Below, piece after piece: positions 24,339 to 36,031 of a stretch of 64,000 bases of DNA. A program made the translations under genes and the position numbers. Origin of the DNA: Lotus japonicus (taxonomy: Eukaryota > Streptophyta > Magnoliopsida > Fabales > Fabaceae); contig NC_080043.1 of the NCBI RefSeq assembly GCF_012489685.1, positions 9,550,501-9,614,500 on the forward strand, in the 5' to 3' direction. Within the stretch, counting starts at the first letter, position 1. Each line of letters opens with the position of its first letter. Under the pieces are notes generated by a model, which ran no database searches, had not been told where the DNA came from, and was given only the letters and a program-made list of their open reading frames with translations.

Positions 24339-25561
24339 TGATAAGTGTCAATTTTACCTAATTTCAATGAGATATATAGACACTTATCCTTGTAAATTCA
24401 TGAGAAACCTTGAGCAAATCTAATTTCTTTTGTTTAGAACTGTTGATTAGATGTACTTTAGGATAGAATGTGCTTAAACTTGATTATGATCTTGATTTGT
24501 GTTTAAGGAATGAAGATTCAATGAAGAAGACAAATTTTGGCAAGAAAATAGGAATTTGAAGATGCCCAGGGCGCCCAGCGGTATGCAGAGGCCGCTCAGC
24601 GCCCAAGGCGGTGGCAATTACACCTCTCTGAAGTAACTGGCCGCTCAGCGGCCAAAAAGAGGCGCTCAGCGGCCAGGCCCGTGACAGCACATTATAAAAG
24701 GCTCTTTTCAGATCAAAACAGGGGATAACTGGGTTTTTGGAGAGAGAATTCGACAGAGAACATAAAGGGAAGGAACTTAGAGCTTAGGTAAGCTTCCATC
24801 GAGCTGGAGCTACGCCGAAGTCGGCACGGATCATCACTTCCATCCTATTTCTCTTGTAAGCTTGTCTAGCTTCCATGTCTATGGATAGCTAAGCTTTTCT
24901 TTGTTAGGATTTGGTGTAGTACCTTGACTCTATGTATCTAATTTAGTTCTTATGCATATGAATCTATCTATCTCTTGATTTCAATGGTATAATCTTGTTC
25001 TTAAAGCTTGTTTTAACTTGATCAATTAGAACTTGATTAGAGATTTGATGTGTGAGTGAAAACTACATATTTGAATTGGATTTAGGTTATATCATCTAAT
25101 AATCCTAATTGCTAGACATAGATTTAGGTTTGTTAGTCGTTAAACACCCGAATCAATCACGCTTCGCTTTGTTAGTTATGCGAGACATCGGTAATTAGGA
25201 GAGCGGACCGTTAATCTTCTCATGTAAGGGATTAATGAGTTAGATAAGAACTGGTGTGATGGAATCAAGAATAGAATGATTCATATGTGTTGAATTAACG
25301 GATTCATAACAGATAAGGTGCGAAACCCAATCCTAACAAGTTTTCTCAATCTGTTTAAACCCGTTGTTATTATAGCTTTCCTTTATATTTACGACGTATT
25401 TCGAAACAATCAATCAAAAACTTTGTTAAATTCATTTCTTAAGTGGTTTTACTAAAGAAAGGCGTTGTATTTCCAATTCCCTGAGGACGATAAAAACCCT
25501 TTGCTATACTACGATTGAATCTTGAAGGATTCGAAAGTGGTTAAGTAAAAATCTTTCAACA
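24339..25561 (+). repeat. Athila 5' LTR
   Basis: Length 1223 bp, TG...CA ends, nearly identical to the 3' LTR at 36032-37254. A TATA box lies at 24693-24699. A GC-rich block of CGCTCAGCG / CGCCCAGCG motifs precedes it (24565-24680). Confidence 0.95.
24693..24699 (+). promoter_or_regulatory. LTR TATA box
   Basis: TATAAAA directly downstream of the GC-rich CGCTCAGCG block. It is the likely promoter of the retrotransposon, with transcription expected to start about 25-35 bp further on. Confidence 0.6.
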
Positions 25562-25564
25562 AAA

Positions 25565-25582
25565 TGGCGCCGTTGCCGGGGA
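25565..25582 (+). other. Primer binding site (probably tRNA-Asp)
   Basis: TGGCGCCGTTGCCGGGGA begins three bases after the 5' LTR. It is consistent with the 3' end of plant tRNA-Asp, the primer known for Athila elements. The tRNA identity is from memory of the family, not a search. Confidence 0.75.
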
Positions 25583-25708
25583 ATTGCGTCAATACAAAAG
25601 CATTGCTTTAGTTTCTCATCTTGAGCAATTGTGAATATAGTATATAGTTTTATTTTATCTTTTTATTATCTTGTTGACTGACTTTCTTGGCTAGGTTGTA
25701 TTTTCACT

Positions 25709-28171
25709 TTGTTTATGCGAGGTAAAACTCCAGCTGATCTACTATTGTTCGATCCAGAGATTGAAGCTACAGCTAGGAGAAACAATAGCAAGACAAGGAG
25801 GAGAAAACAATTAGCTGAGCACAGGAGGGAGCAAGAAGCATTGTCTTCCTCAATTTCTTCAGTAAGACAACAGACAGAGACCATAGCTGCAGAACCAGCT
25901 GGTGGTGGAAATGAGGATACAAATGTAGGATTTGTGAACTTCACTCCAAGGAACATAACCAGGATTGGTAGGCCTGCAGGTGCTGCAAGGCCACCTGAAG
26001 TGAAGACTGGATTGGTGCAGCTGATGTATGCTAATCCTTTCGCTGGCTTGGATCATGAGAATCCTTACACTCATCTGACAAAGTTTTATGAACTTTGTTG
26101 TACTGCTGGAATTAGCCAAGCTGAGGAAGAAGTTGTATTTCTGAGGCTCTTCCCTTTAACTTTGATTGGGCAAGCAAAGGATTGGTTCTTGGATCAACCA
26201 CAGACAACTTTAGCTGATTGGAATGAATTGGAAAAGAAATTCATGACCAGGTACTTTTCTGAATCAAAATATATAGATTGTAGAACTGCTATTTCTACTT
26301 TTTCCCAAAGTACAGGTGAAAGTTTGCGTGAAGCTTGGGAAAGATACAAATCCATGCTGAGAAGGTGCCCGAATCATGACTTTGATGCCAAGACGCAAAT
26401 CCATCTTTTCAGAAAAGGTCTTCAACAACAGAGCAGGATAATGGTGGATGCAACTTCAGGAGGTTCTTTGATGACAAAGTCTCCAACTGAGGCCATTCAG
26501 ATCATTGAGGCTATGGCTCTAAATGACCACCAAGATCAACATATTAGAGGACCACCAAGAAGAGGAGGCGTTCTAGAATTGGGATCAAGTGATGCTATCT
26601 TGGCCCAAAACAAGCAACTGCAGCAACAACTGGATGAAGTGAAAAAGACTCTGAGTGATCTTCCCAAACAACTTCGGGAGATGCAAGATTCTTCCAGGAA
26701 GCAGGTGAACAGGTGTGATGTGTGTACTAAGGATCATCCAACAGAATACTGTCAATTACAGGAAGAGGAGGTTCACTACCTAGGAAACCAGCAGAGGCAA
26801 GGGTACCAGAACAACTATCCCAGGGGAGGTAATCAACAATACAACCAACCTTGGAGGCAAGATGCAGGGCCTTCCACCAGCAGGGCACCACCACCTTACC
26901 AGAACCAGTCATACCAACAGCCGCCACAGAGCAGGAATCCAACATTAGAAGATACAATGAATCAGTTCATGCAGATGACTATGACCAATCAGAAGAACAC
27001 AAAAGCTTCTATTAAGAATTTAGAGATCCAAATGGGCCAGTTAGCAAAGCAGGTGGCTGAGAGTCATAAAGGAGCATTCACAGCAAACACTGAACCTAAT
27101 CCAAATCAGAAGTGCAATGCGATCTTCACCAGGAGCGGAAAGGCGGTTGGTAGAGATATTGATGAGGTAGTGAGTGAAAAAAATGATAGAGGTGAAGAGA
27201 AAGAGAAAATGAGAGATAATGAGGAGATTGAGAGGGAGGTGTTGAAAAATAAGAGTGATAGTGTAAATAGGCAAGAAAAGAGTGATGAAGAGAAAACAAA
27301 AGAAAAATGTGAGGAAAAGGTAGGTGATAGTGGAGAGAAAAGAAAGGTGGGAGGAAAAGAGAATGCATTTAAAGACAAAGAGAAAGTTATCCAAAAACCC
27401 CCACTTGAGAAGAGACTTCCTTATCCACATGCTCCTACCAAGGCGGACAAGGAAAGACAATTCACTAGGTTCATGGATATCTTCAAAAGGCTTCAAATCA
27501 ACATTCCATTTGCAGAGGCTTTGGAGCAAATGCCAACATATGCAAAATTCATGAAAGAGTTGCTGACAAAGAAGAGAAAGTTTCAGGATGAAGAAGTTGT
27601 TCACTTGGGAGCTCATTGCAGTTCCTTTATTCAGCATTTCATACCTGAGAAGATGGATGATCCTGGAAATGTAACAATTCCAGTGACTATTGGTACTTTA
27701 GCAGTGGGAAAAGCTCTGATTGATTTGGGAGCCAGTATAAGTCTTATGCCACTTTCCATAATGAAGAAAGCAGGTGGTATGGAGCTTAGACCAACCAGGA
27801 TGTCTTTACAGCTTGCAGACAGATCAATCAAATATCCAGTTGGCATAGTAGAGGATGTACTGGTAAGAGTTGATAAATTTTTAATTCCCGCTGACTTTGC
27901 TATTATTGATATTCCAGAGGATGAAGAAGTTCCAATCATCCTGGGGAGACCCTTCATGAGGACAGCAAGAATGGCAATAGACATGGACATTGGGAAGCTG
28001 AAAGTGAGAGTCCAAGATGATGAAGTTCAATTTGATCTCTATGAGGCCATACAACATCCAAAAGACAAAGGACAATGTTTCAAAATTGATGCAATTGATG
28101 AAGTTTGCAGAGAAGCTGATAAGAAGCCTTGTGTGTTTGATCCTTTGGAGGTAGCTCTCATCAACATGTGA
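25709..28171 (+). CDS. gag: Athila Gag-protease (first part of gag-pol)
   Basis: An open frame of 820 residues begins just after the primer site. The retrotransposon Gag core lies at about residues 110-270 (ENPYTHLTKFYELC, RLFPLTLIGQAKDWF, KFMTRYFSES). A CDVCTKDHPTEYC motif near 340 looks like a rearranged zinc knuckle. A Gln/Asn-rich linker and a Lys/Glu-rich stretch (about 490-570) follow. The aspartic protease is near 685 (ALIDLGASISLMPLS). The active site reads DLGA rather than D(S/T)GA, as is common in Athila. The frame ends in TGA at 28169. The next stretch stays in the same frame, hits TAA at 28202, then enters the reverse transcriptase, so the polyprotein is cut by two stops rather than a frameshift. 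Confidence 0.92.
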   Translation: MFMRGKTPADLLLFDPEIEATARRNNSKTRRRKQLAEHRREQEALSSSISSVRQQTETIAAEPAGGGNEDTNVGFVNFTPRNITRIGRPAGAARPPEVKTGLVQLMYANPFAGLDHENPYTHLTKFYELCCTAGISQAEEEVVFLRLFPLTLIGQAKDWFLDQPQTTLADWNELEKKFMTRYFSESKYIDCRTAISTFSQSTGESLREAWERYKSMLRRCPNHDFDAKTQIHLFRKGLQQQSRIMVDATSGGSLMTKSPTEAIQIIEAMALNDHQDQHIRGPPRRGGVLELGSSDAILAQNKQLQQQLDEVKKTLSDLPKQLREMQDSSRKQVNRCDVCTKDHPTEYCQLQEEEVHYLGNQQRQGYQNNYPRGGNQQYNQPWRQDAGPSTSRAPPPYQNQSYQQPPQSRNPTLEDTMNQFMQMTMTNQKNTKASIKNLEIQMGQLAKQVAESHKGAFTANTEPNPNQKCNAIFTRSGKAVGRDIDEVVSEKNDRGEEKEKMRDNEEIEREVLKNKSDSVNRQEKSDEEKTKEKCEEKVGDSGEKRKVGGKENAFKDKEKVIQKPPLEKRLPYPHAPTKADKERQFTRFMDIFKRLQINIPFAEALEQMPTYAKFMKELLTKKRKFQDEEVVHLGAHCSSFIQHFIPEKMDDPGNVTIPVTIGTLAVGKALIDLGASISLMPLSIMKKAGGMELRPTRMSLQLADRSIKYPVGIVEDVLVRVDKFLIPADFAIIDIPEDEEVPIILGRPFMRTARMAIDMDIGKLKVRVQDDEVQFDLYEAIQHPKDKGQCFKIDAIDEVCREADKKPCVFDPLEVALINM

Positions 28172-28219
28172 TGTTGCTCACAATTCAATGAACTGGAGGA
28201 ATAAGAAATCGAGAAGTGT

Positions 28220-31200
28220 GTGCAAGAACTTAATCTTCTCAAGGAAATACCCTCCGAGAAAGTGGTAGTGGAGAATATCATGAAAGAGGAACCAGTGGAA
28301 GCTGATACAAGGAAAGATGATCAGAAGATGGAGCTGAAACTCTTACCTGCTCATTTAAAATATGTGTTTTTGCAGGGTGAAACAGGTAAGCCAGTGATCA
28401 TTAGCAGTTCTCTATCACCAGAGGAGGAGGAGAAGCTGATTGAAGTTATCAAAGCAAATCAAGAAGCTATAGGTTGGACCTTATCTGATCTTAAAGGCAT
28501 TAGTCCTTCTTACTGCATGCACAAGATCATGATGGAGGATGATTTCAAGCCTGTAGCACAACCACAAAGAAGATTGAATCCGACTATGAAAGAAGTAGTC
28601 AGAAAGGAAGTGGTGAAACTACTTGAAGAAGGTATGATTTATCCTATCTCTGACAGTTCTTGGGTGAGTCCTGTGCAGGTAGTTCCAAAGAAAGGTGGTA
28701 TGACTGTGATCACCAATGACAAGAATGAGTTGATTCTGACCAGGACAGTTACAGGTTGGAGAATGTGTATTGATTACAGGAAACTGAACAAGGCCACTAG
28801 AAAGGACCATTTCCCATTGCCATTCATGGATCAGATGTTGGAGAGGTTATCTGGACAGGCATTCTATTGTTTTCTGGATGGATACTCAGGCTACAATCAG
28901 ATTACAGTCAATCCAGACGATCAGGAGAAAACGGCCTTTACATGTCCCTTTGGTGTTTTTGCTTATAGGAAAATGCCATTTGGATTATGTAATGCTCCAG
29001 CAACATTTCAGAGATGCATGCTAGCTATCTTCTCAGATTTGGTAGAAAAGATCATTGAAGTTTTTATGGATGACTTCTCTGTATTTGGTGCTTCATTTGA
29101 TCTGTGTTTGGAAAACTTGGATACCGTACTGAAGCGATGTGTGGAAACCAATTTGGTACTTAATTGGGAGAAATGTCACTTCATGGTGACTGAAGGAATT
29201 GTCCTTGGGCATAATATCTCATCAAGAGGAATTGAAGTGGACAAAGCAAAGGTAGAAGTTATTGAGAAGCTACCAGCACCAACAAATATCAAAGCCATCA
29301 GGAGTTTTCTTGGTCATGCTGGATTCTACAGACGCTTCATCAAAGATTTCTCCAAGATTGCCAAACCATTGAGCAATCTCTTAAATAAGGATTCTTCTTT
29401 CCTCTTTAATAGTGCATGTTTAAAAGCTTTTGAACAATTAAAACAAAGTTTGATTTCTGCTCCTATTATTATTGCTCCTGACTGGAAACTTAACTTTAAA
29501 CTTATGTGTGATGCTAGCGATTATGCAGTTGGTGTAGTGTTAGGACAAAGAAAAGAGAAAATCTTCCATGCAATTCACTATGCTAGTAAAGTTTTAAATG
29601 AAGCTCAAATAAATTATGCCACAACTGAAAAAGAATTGTTGGCAATAGTGTTTGCATTAGAAAAAATCAGAAGTTACTTGATAGGCTCAAAAGTTGTCAT
29701 ATATACTGATCATGCAGCTATCAAGTATCTCTTAACAAAACCTGATTCTAAACCAAGATTGATAAGATGGATTCTGTTGTTGCAGGAATTTGATTTAGAA
29801 ATCAAAGACAAGAGCGGAAAGCAAAATCTGGTGGCTGACCATTTGTCAAGGCTGGTGAATGATGAAGTGACCACAAAGGAAAAGGATATAACATATGCAT
29901 TCCCTGATGAGAAGCTTTTTCTAGTTCAGGAAAGGCCATGGTTTGCTGATATTGCCAACTTCAAAGCTGGAGGCAACATCCCTGATGAATTTAACTATCA
30001 TCAGAAAAAGAAGTTTCTCAGGGATGCTACTCAGTCGTGTGGGATGATCCTTATCTATTCAAAGCAGGAGCTGATGGGATACTCAGAAGATGTGTGGCCT
30101 CAAATGAGGCTAAGGAAATTTTGTGGCATTGCCACAATTCTGCTTATGGAGGGCACTACAATGGACAGAGGACAGCTGTGAAAGTCCTCCAATCTGGTTT
30201 CTATTGGCCTACACTCTTCAAGGATGCTCATTTTCATGTACAAAGGTGTGATGAATGTCAGAGAGCAGGTTCCATTACTAAAGCCAATGAAATGCCCTTG
30301 CAAAGTATCTTAGAAGTTGAGGTTTTCGATTGTTGGGATATGGATTTCATGGGACCGTTCCCGTCCTCATTCTCTAATGAGTATATCTTGGTAGCTGTTG
30401 AATATGTTTCTAGATGGGTGGAAGCAGTGGCAACACCAAAAGCTGATGGCAAAACTATAATTAAATTCTTAAGGAAGAACATTTTCAACCGTTTCGGAGC
30501 ACCAAGGGTGATTATTAGTGATGGAGGTTCTCACTTTGTTAACTCTCAACTGGCCAAAGCATTAGAGAATTATGGAGTCAAGCACAAGGTAGCATCACCT
30601 TACCATCCACAGACCAATGGACAAGCAGAGGTGTCTAACAGAGAAATTAAGAAGATCTTGGAGAAAACTGTGTCAAGTTCCAGGAAGGATTGGTCTCAGA
30701 AGCTTGATGATGCTTTATGGGCGTATAGGACTACATACAAGTCTCCGATAGGCTTAAGCCCTTTTTCAATTGGTCTATGGCAAAGCTTGTCATTTACCGG
30801 TTGAATTGGAGCACAAAGCCTATTGGGCTCTTAAATTTCTCAACTTTGATTTGAGTCTTGCAGGTGAGCATAGGAAGAATCAACTGAATCAATTGGAAGA
30901 AATGAGGCTTCAGTCCTATGAATCTTCAAAATTGTATAAGGAAAACGTGAAAAAGTACCATGACAGCAAGATCATCAAGAAGACCTTCAAGCCAGGTCAA
31001 CATGTACTCTTATTCAATTCCAGGTTGAGGTTATTTCCTGGAAAGCTCAAAACCAAATGGTCAGGTCCGTTTGTGGTTAAAGATGTCAAGCCTTATGGAG
31101 CAGTTGAGTTAGAGGACCCAGAAACTAAGAAGACTTGGGTGGTGAATGGTCAGAGATTGAAACCTTACCTAGGTGAGGATGTGCATAGGTCTACTGCAGC

Positions 31201-31225
31201 AGTGACCTATTTGGATGATCAGTGA
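28220..31225 (+). pseudogene. pol: Athila pol: RT, RNase H, integrase (frameshifted)
   Basis: Reverse transcriptase (about 28560-29250) has [14 protein letters not shown], the [16 protein letters not shown] box and the catalytic FMDDF. RNase H (about 29500-29860) has [23 protein letters not shown] and [12 protein letters not shown]. Integrase follows with its zinc-binding region ([15 protein letters not shown]), [18 protein letters not shown] and [14 protein letters not shown] carrying the DDE triad, then a C-terminal tail to 31225. Frame changes occur near 30035, between RNase H and integrase, and near 30765, in a T run after SPIGLSPF. The enzymatic motifs are intact, so decay is limited to these breaks plus the two upstream stops. 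Confidence 0.92.
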
Positions 31226-33308
31226 AAACAATGCAGGCGTCAAGCTAGTGACGTTAAAGAAGCGCTTCCTGGGAGGCAACCCAGTGTTCGGTTAGATTTT
31301 ACAGTTTTTAACTAGTTTTAGTAAGTAGTATGGTGATTTTGTGAAGTGTTGCTTAAATATGTGCTTTCATGTGCTTCACAGCTTTTAATTACCATATTGA
31401 GCTTGTTTAAAGACTTAAGGATCAATGATTTAATAGATTTGCAAATATAAGGTTGTGACTTGTGATTTGCTTGAGAACTGGGATGAAACATGGATTCTGT
31501 GTTGAAGCTGTGAAAAATCTGTGTTTGAATGTTGTAACAGATCCATTTTGTGTACTAATATGCATGTGAATCATTGATTCGCATGAATTGTGTGTCTAGC
31601 AAAAATTGATGCATGAGGTTGTGCGTTCCAAGTAAATAAATCAGTCCTACCTAGCCTTTTTCTGCATAAACAGTGAAAAATTACATCTAATTCTTTAAAC
31701 AAGCTCAATTATGTTGTTATATCTTAATATGTGTAAATTAGGATAATTCCATGTTCACTTGATGAGTTTTCAAAATGGTTTGATGCTTTAGTTCTTACTT
31801 AGTGCAATTTTGGAGCTTGAAGGGTGATTTGGAGAAGTAGTGTGTGAATGGATGCTTTGAGGCTTTCAACAAGTCCTGAATAATGCTTATAATGATTTTT
31901 GAATCCTAATTTGAGAGGAGGGCGAGAATTACAAAAATTGGCATGCTAAGTTGTGATTTAGATGAAACTTGTCTTAAAGTGTGAATTGTGAATCTATAAT
32001 GAATGTTGAATTTTAACACTTAGACATGTTTCATATGATTTTTTGAAATTAATGAGTCAAATGGCTTACCTTGGACTTGTTTGGAAGGAGAAAAACAATG
32101 CTTAAGTTAAGTTTTTTTCAATTTCTGCATAGTACAGGGCGCTCAGCGCTATCAGATAGCCGCCCAGCGTCCTGCACTCAAAAATATGTACTGGGCTCAC
32201 CGCCCAGCGGTATGCAGAGGCGCCCGGCGGTCTCAAATACTGGGTTGAACGCCCAGCGGTTGCCAGAGGCCGCTCAGCGGCCCAAAAAAAAAAGTTTTAA
32301 TTTCTTTTTTTTTAATCACCTAAAAACACACGCACACACTACACTAACACAGCACTTTTTCTTTTACTTTTTCACTCCTCCTCTCTCACGCATACTTCTT
32401 CTTCTTCTTATCCCCTTTCTCAATTTCTTCTCCTTCTTGCAAGAATTCACCCATAATCACATCAAAATTCCATCTTGTTACGTGAATTTCGTTCTCCTTC
32501 CTCATGTAAGTTCCAATTTTTCTCTTCTTCTCTTCCATTCTTAATATGCACGAATTTTAGGTTCAAAAGAGAGGGTTTTCGAAATTTCATGTTTAATGGT
32601 TGGTTAATGGACTATGAATGATTTCATTTGCGTGATTAGGGATGAATTTCATGATGCCTCTTAAGTTAGGGTTCTTGATTTTAGAATTGTCTCCAATTCA
32701 ATTGAACCCTAGGATTAGAAATTGGGGGTTTTTGAATTTTGTGATTCCTAGATACTCTTTGGGTGTCATTGTACAAGTTTTGAGTTGAAAAGCATAAATT
32801 ACATGAAAGCTCTTGCTTTGGAGTTTCTAAGTTAGGAGTATTTGAAACTTTGTCTTGAACTCAAGTTGTGATAATGGAAAGAAATGATGCTCTAAGGTTG
32901 TATGTGTTTAAGAATTATGATTTACTTGTGCAAAACATGGACTATGGGTGTTTGATTGTGCAATTTGGAGCATCATGATTGGACCTAGATTTAAGGGAGG
33001 TGGTTATGCATGAAAAGTGTTTGATGAAATGCTTGAATGAGTAAAAATGAACAAGTGATGAGAATGTTGTGATTCTCGTACTGTTTAGTAATCTTAATGA
33101 TGGAAAGCAAGGGGCATGTGAATATGTTTTGGTTCCTTGTCATGCATGTGTGATATGTACATATGAGTTGAGCATGAAAGTGGTTCAACAATGAATGCAA
33201 ACTGCTTTGATAAGAATGTGTAGACATGATACTTGTTTCGCATAGGAACTTGAATTTCTTGATTCTCTAAAACTAACCTCTTTGAGTATCGGATCTTGGA
33301 ACTTCTAA
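31226..33308 (+). other. Athila spacer between pol and third ORF
   Basis: Long non-coding interior typical of Athila elements. At 32138-32285 it repeats the LTR's GC-rich CGCCCAGCG / CGCTCAGCG theme, including AGCGGTATGCAGAGG, also present in the LTR at about 24578. A pyrimidine-rich stretch (32320-32450) follows. A GTTTTGCAG splice-acceptor-like site immediately precedes the third ORF at 33320. Confidence 0.7.
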
Positions 33309-34552
33309 TTGTTTTGCAGGTCAAGAAGTAAGAAATCAGCAAACAAGCGAGCACCAAGTCTAGACTCATATGTGTCTGAGGATGAAGAAGATTATGATAA
33401 ATCAAAATTCATGTCGTTCTCTGCTCAACTGGGTTATGGCCCTATCTCTGAAAAGAGAGTCACACCCGAAAGGGTAGTCCAACTCAAAGATCATGAGTTC
33501 AAAGTCTTTCAGGATCAAATCAATAGGAGGGGTTGGAAGAAGGTGGCTGAACCACATCCGTCTTATCATCCAGAACTGTGTATCAATTTTATGCTAATGC
33601 TTCCCATTTTCTGGATGCAGTAAGACAGAGGTACACGTAGGTTAACACAATTAAAGTTTCTTATGATAAGAAGACAATTAATGAGTTCCTAGGGAAACCA
33701 TGGAAAGCATCTGGCAAGCTGTGCAAGTATCAAACTAGGGTGAATGAAAATTCTCATTCAGAGTATGAGGTAAGAAAAGATTTGTGTGTTGATGGTGTTC
33801 CTACAGATCAAATGAGTAGCGGTACCTCACTTCTTAGGTGCTGTATGAAGCAAGAAGCCATGATTTGGAATGCGTTCATCCTTGCAAACATCCATCCGAA
33901 TTGCCATGTATCTGATTTGCCACTAAGCAAATGCTACTTGATGTGGAGTATCATTAAAAAGGAGTCTGTGGATGTTGCTGCAATCATCTCCAATGCCTTA
34001 GCTGATTGTATTCACAATGGGAACTCTCTAATTTTTCCTTGCCTTATCACTTCATTATGTAGGGAACGTAGAGCTTATATCCCCGATGATGACACAATTG
34101 AGACAAAGCTTAGGAGTCCCATCACTGGTCCATATATCACCACTCATTGCTCACCTAAGCCTTTGACTGAGGTGTTGAAGAAACTTAGAGACCAAAACCG
34201 TATACCAAAGGAGTCAGCACTAGAACCAGAGTCACCACCAGCACTATCAGATAGAGAAATGTTATTGCAGATGCAGGCTCAGCTGGATCGCCAAAATCAG
34301 CAGCAGAAGGCGTGCTATACAGCCATTACTGGATTTTATCAGAGTTTTCAGAGCATTTATGGCTCACACCCTGACTATGTGGGCCTGCCATATTCAGAGT
34401 ATCTCCAGAACAATAAATGGCCTGAGGACATGCCAACTACTAAAGTTGGGGAGAGCAGTAGCAGACAAGGAGCTCAGAAGGAACCTGATGATGATGATGG
34501 AGATGACTATGATGCAGAGGACATGGATGAGGATGATGATGTAGAGGATTGA
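33309..34552 (+). pseudogene. Athila third ORF (plant transposon protein)
   Basis: This post-pol ORF matches the putative plant transposon protein encoded after pol in Athila elements, the position once called env-like. Motifs include RVVQLKDHEFKVFQDQINRR, YEVRKDLCVDGVP, LRCCMKQEAMIWNAFILANI and SDLPLSKCYLMWSIIKKE. A Gln-rich region and a strongly acidic tail (DDDDGDDYDAEDMDEDDD) follow. It is broken by a one-base deletion near 33578, where the frame changes, and by an in-frame TAG near 33640. No convincing transmembrane envelope structure was seen. Its function in the family is unsettled. Confidence 0.75.
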
Positions 34553-36018
34553 GGACTCTCCACTATTCAGTGATTTTTTAGTTTTCTGCATTTTATTTCA
34601 GTTTTAGTATTTTAAATACTTTAGTATGTTGGTACTTTAATTTTGTGCTTTGGTTTTATCTCTTTACTTGATGTTGGTACTATGCTTATGTTTATTTTGG
34701 GATGGGAGCTTTGTTTTGCTCAAATTTTTGATTACTTTGGAATTGGTTGGTTTGAGAGCAAGCATGAACTATGAAATACCAACTGAGTGCATGATTTTGT
34801 GTTTTTAAATTCATGATCATTGTGTTTTGCACTCACTTGATGCCATGACATGATATTAATGCATCATTCACATGAGGTCTTAGGCTCAATTTGTTTGAAA
34901 ATGCTTGAAATCAAGGATACATACCTAAGTCGGGTGAGGGAGTGTGACCAAACACTAGAGAGAATGTGAGAATCATCATTGTTTTACATAGTTGAACTTG
35001 CTTGAGTCTCTAATTTTGTGGAATTGCATGGAAATGAAAGAAAATGATCAAGGCATTTTGTTCTTTAGTGTAAGTAACTACTTAGCCATATAGCCTACCT
35101 TTACTTAGGAAATCACTTTGTTACCCCACTTAAGCCAAAAAATTTGAAAATTTCCTTGTTTTGTATATGACCCCAAGGTCTAAAAAGAAAAACAATGTCT
35201 CTCCCTCACTTTCTTAGTTAAGAGAGCATGAATGATGAGAAAATGAGATTGTATAAATGTGTAAGTTAGGGGGAATGGAAACCATTGAACATTTATTTTG
35301 TTTTGTGTAGTGATCAATGCCAAACTTCTCAATCTTTGTTTTAAAAAAATAATAATAAAAAAAACAAAAAAAATTGATGAAAAAGAAATGTTATATATAA
35401 AAAAAAAAAAAAAGATTGAGAAGTGTAAGGGAATGAAAGGGTTGAGGTGTAGTATAAATGATAAAGGAATGGTGACAAAAGAGAGACTCTTGGGTAAGGA
35501 GAGAGTGAAAGGTTTATAGTTGTGATAGATGTCATTTTATGCTCTCTTAGCTTGAAAGTCTTTGAGTGTCCAGAAAAACCAATATTCTTTTGAAACCAGG
35601 CCTCATTACAACCCTTAGAAAGACCTATGTGATTCTTGATTAACCATGCAGTTTGATGATAACTGAGACGGGTAGCAAGTTAGATTTGTGTGATTCATTG
35701 ATAGATGTGAGTGAAACACTTACCCTTGATCTCTTGAGTGGTGCATTTAATGTAAGGTTTTGATTGAATCCTTGATTGAAAAGTAGGAAATTCAAAGTGT
35801 GCTTAGAATCTCATGATTGATATGCTCTTTTATCATGATTTTGGTTAATTGTTGTGGGCTTCACATGATCTTCCTTGAGGAAATGTTTTGCAAAAGAAAT
35901 TCATGCATTTTGAGGAGCTTTTGAAAATGGTTATTCAGAACTCATGCTTGTTCAAGAACATGTGTATATATGTGTTTTGAAAGCTAATACCTTTTGTTTG
36001 AGGGCAAACAAAGTTCCA
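34553..36018 (+). other. Athila 3' non-coding interior
   Basis: AT-rich spacer between the third ORF and the polypurine tract. No conserved protein was recognised. Confidence 0.7.
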
Positions 36019-36031
36019 AGTCAGGGGGAGT
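36019..36031 (+). other. Polypurine tract
   Basis: AGTCAGGGGGAGT lies immediately before the TGATAAG start of the 3' LTR; it would prime plus-strand synthesis. Confidence 0.8.

Noticed and set aside
27041..27637. 198-residue minus-strand open frame rich in Phe/Ser
   Set aside because: It is the complement of the Lys/Glu-rich linker of the Athila Gag and only reflects that composition.
32071..32544. 157-residue frame in the Athila spacer
   Set aside because: The sequence is dominated by the CGCCCAGCG block and a pyrimidine tract; no homology recognised and not expected in this position.
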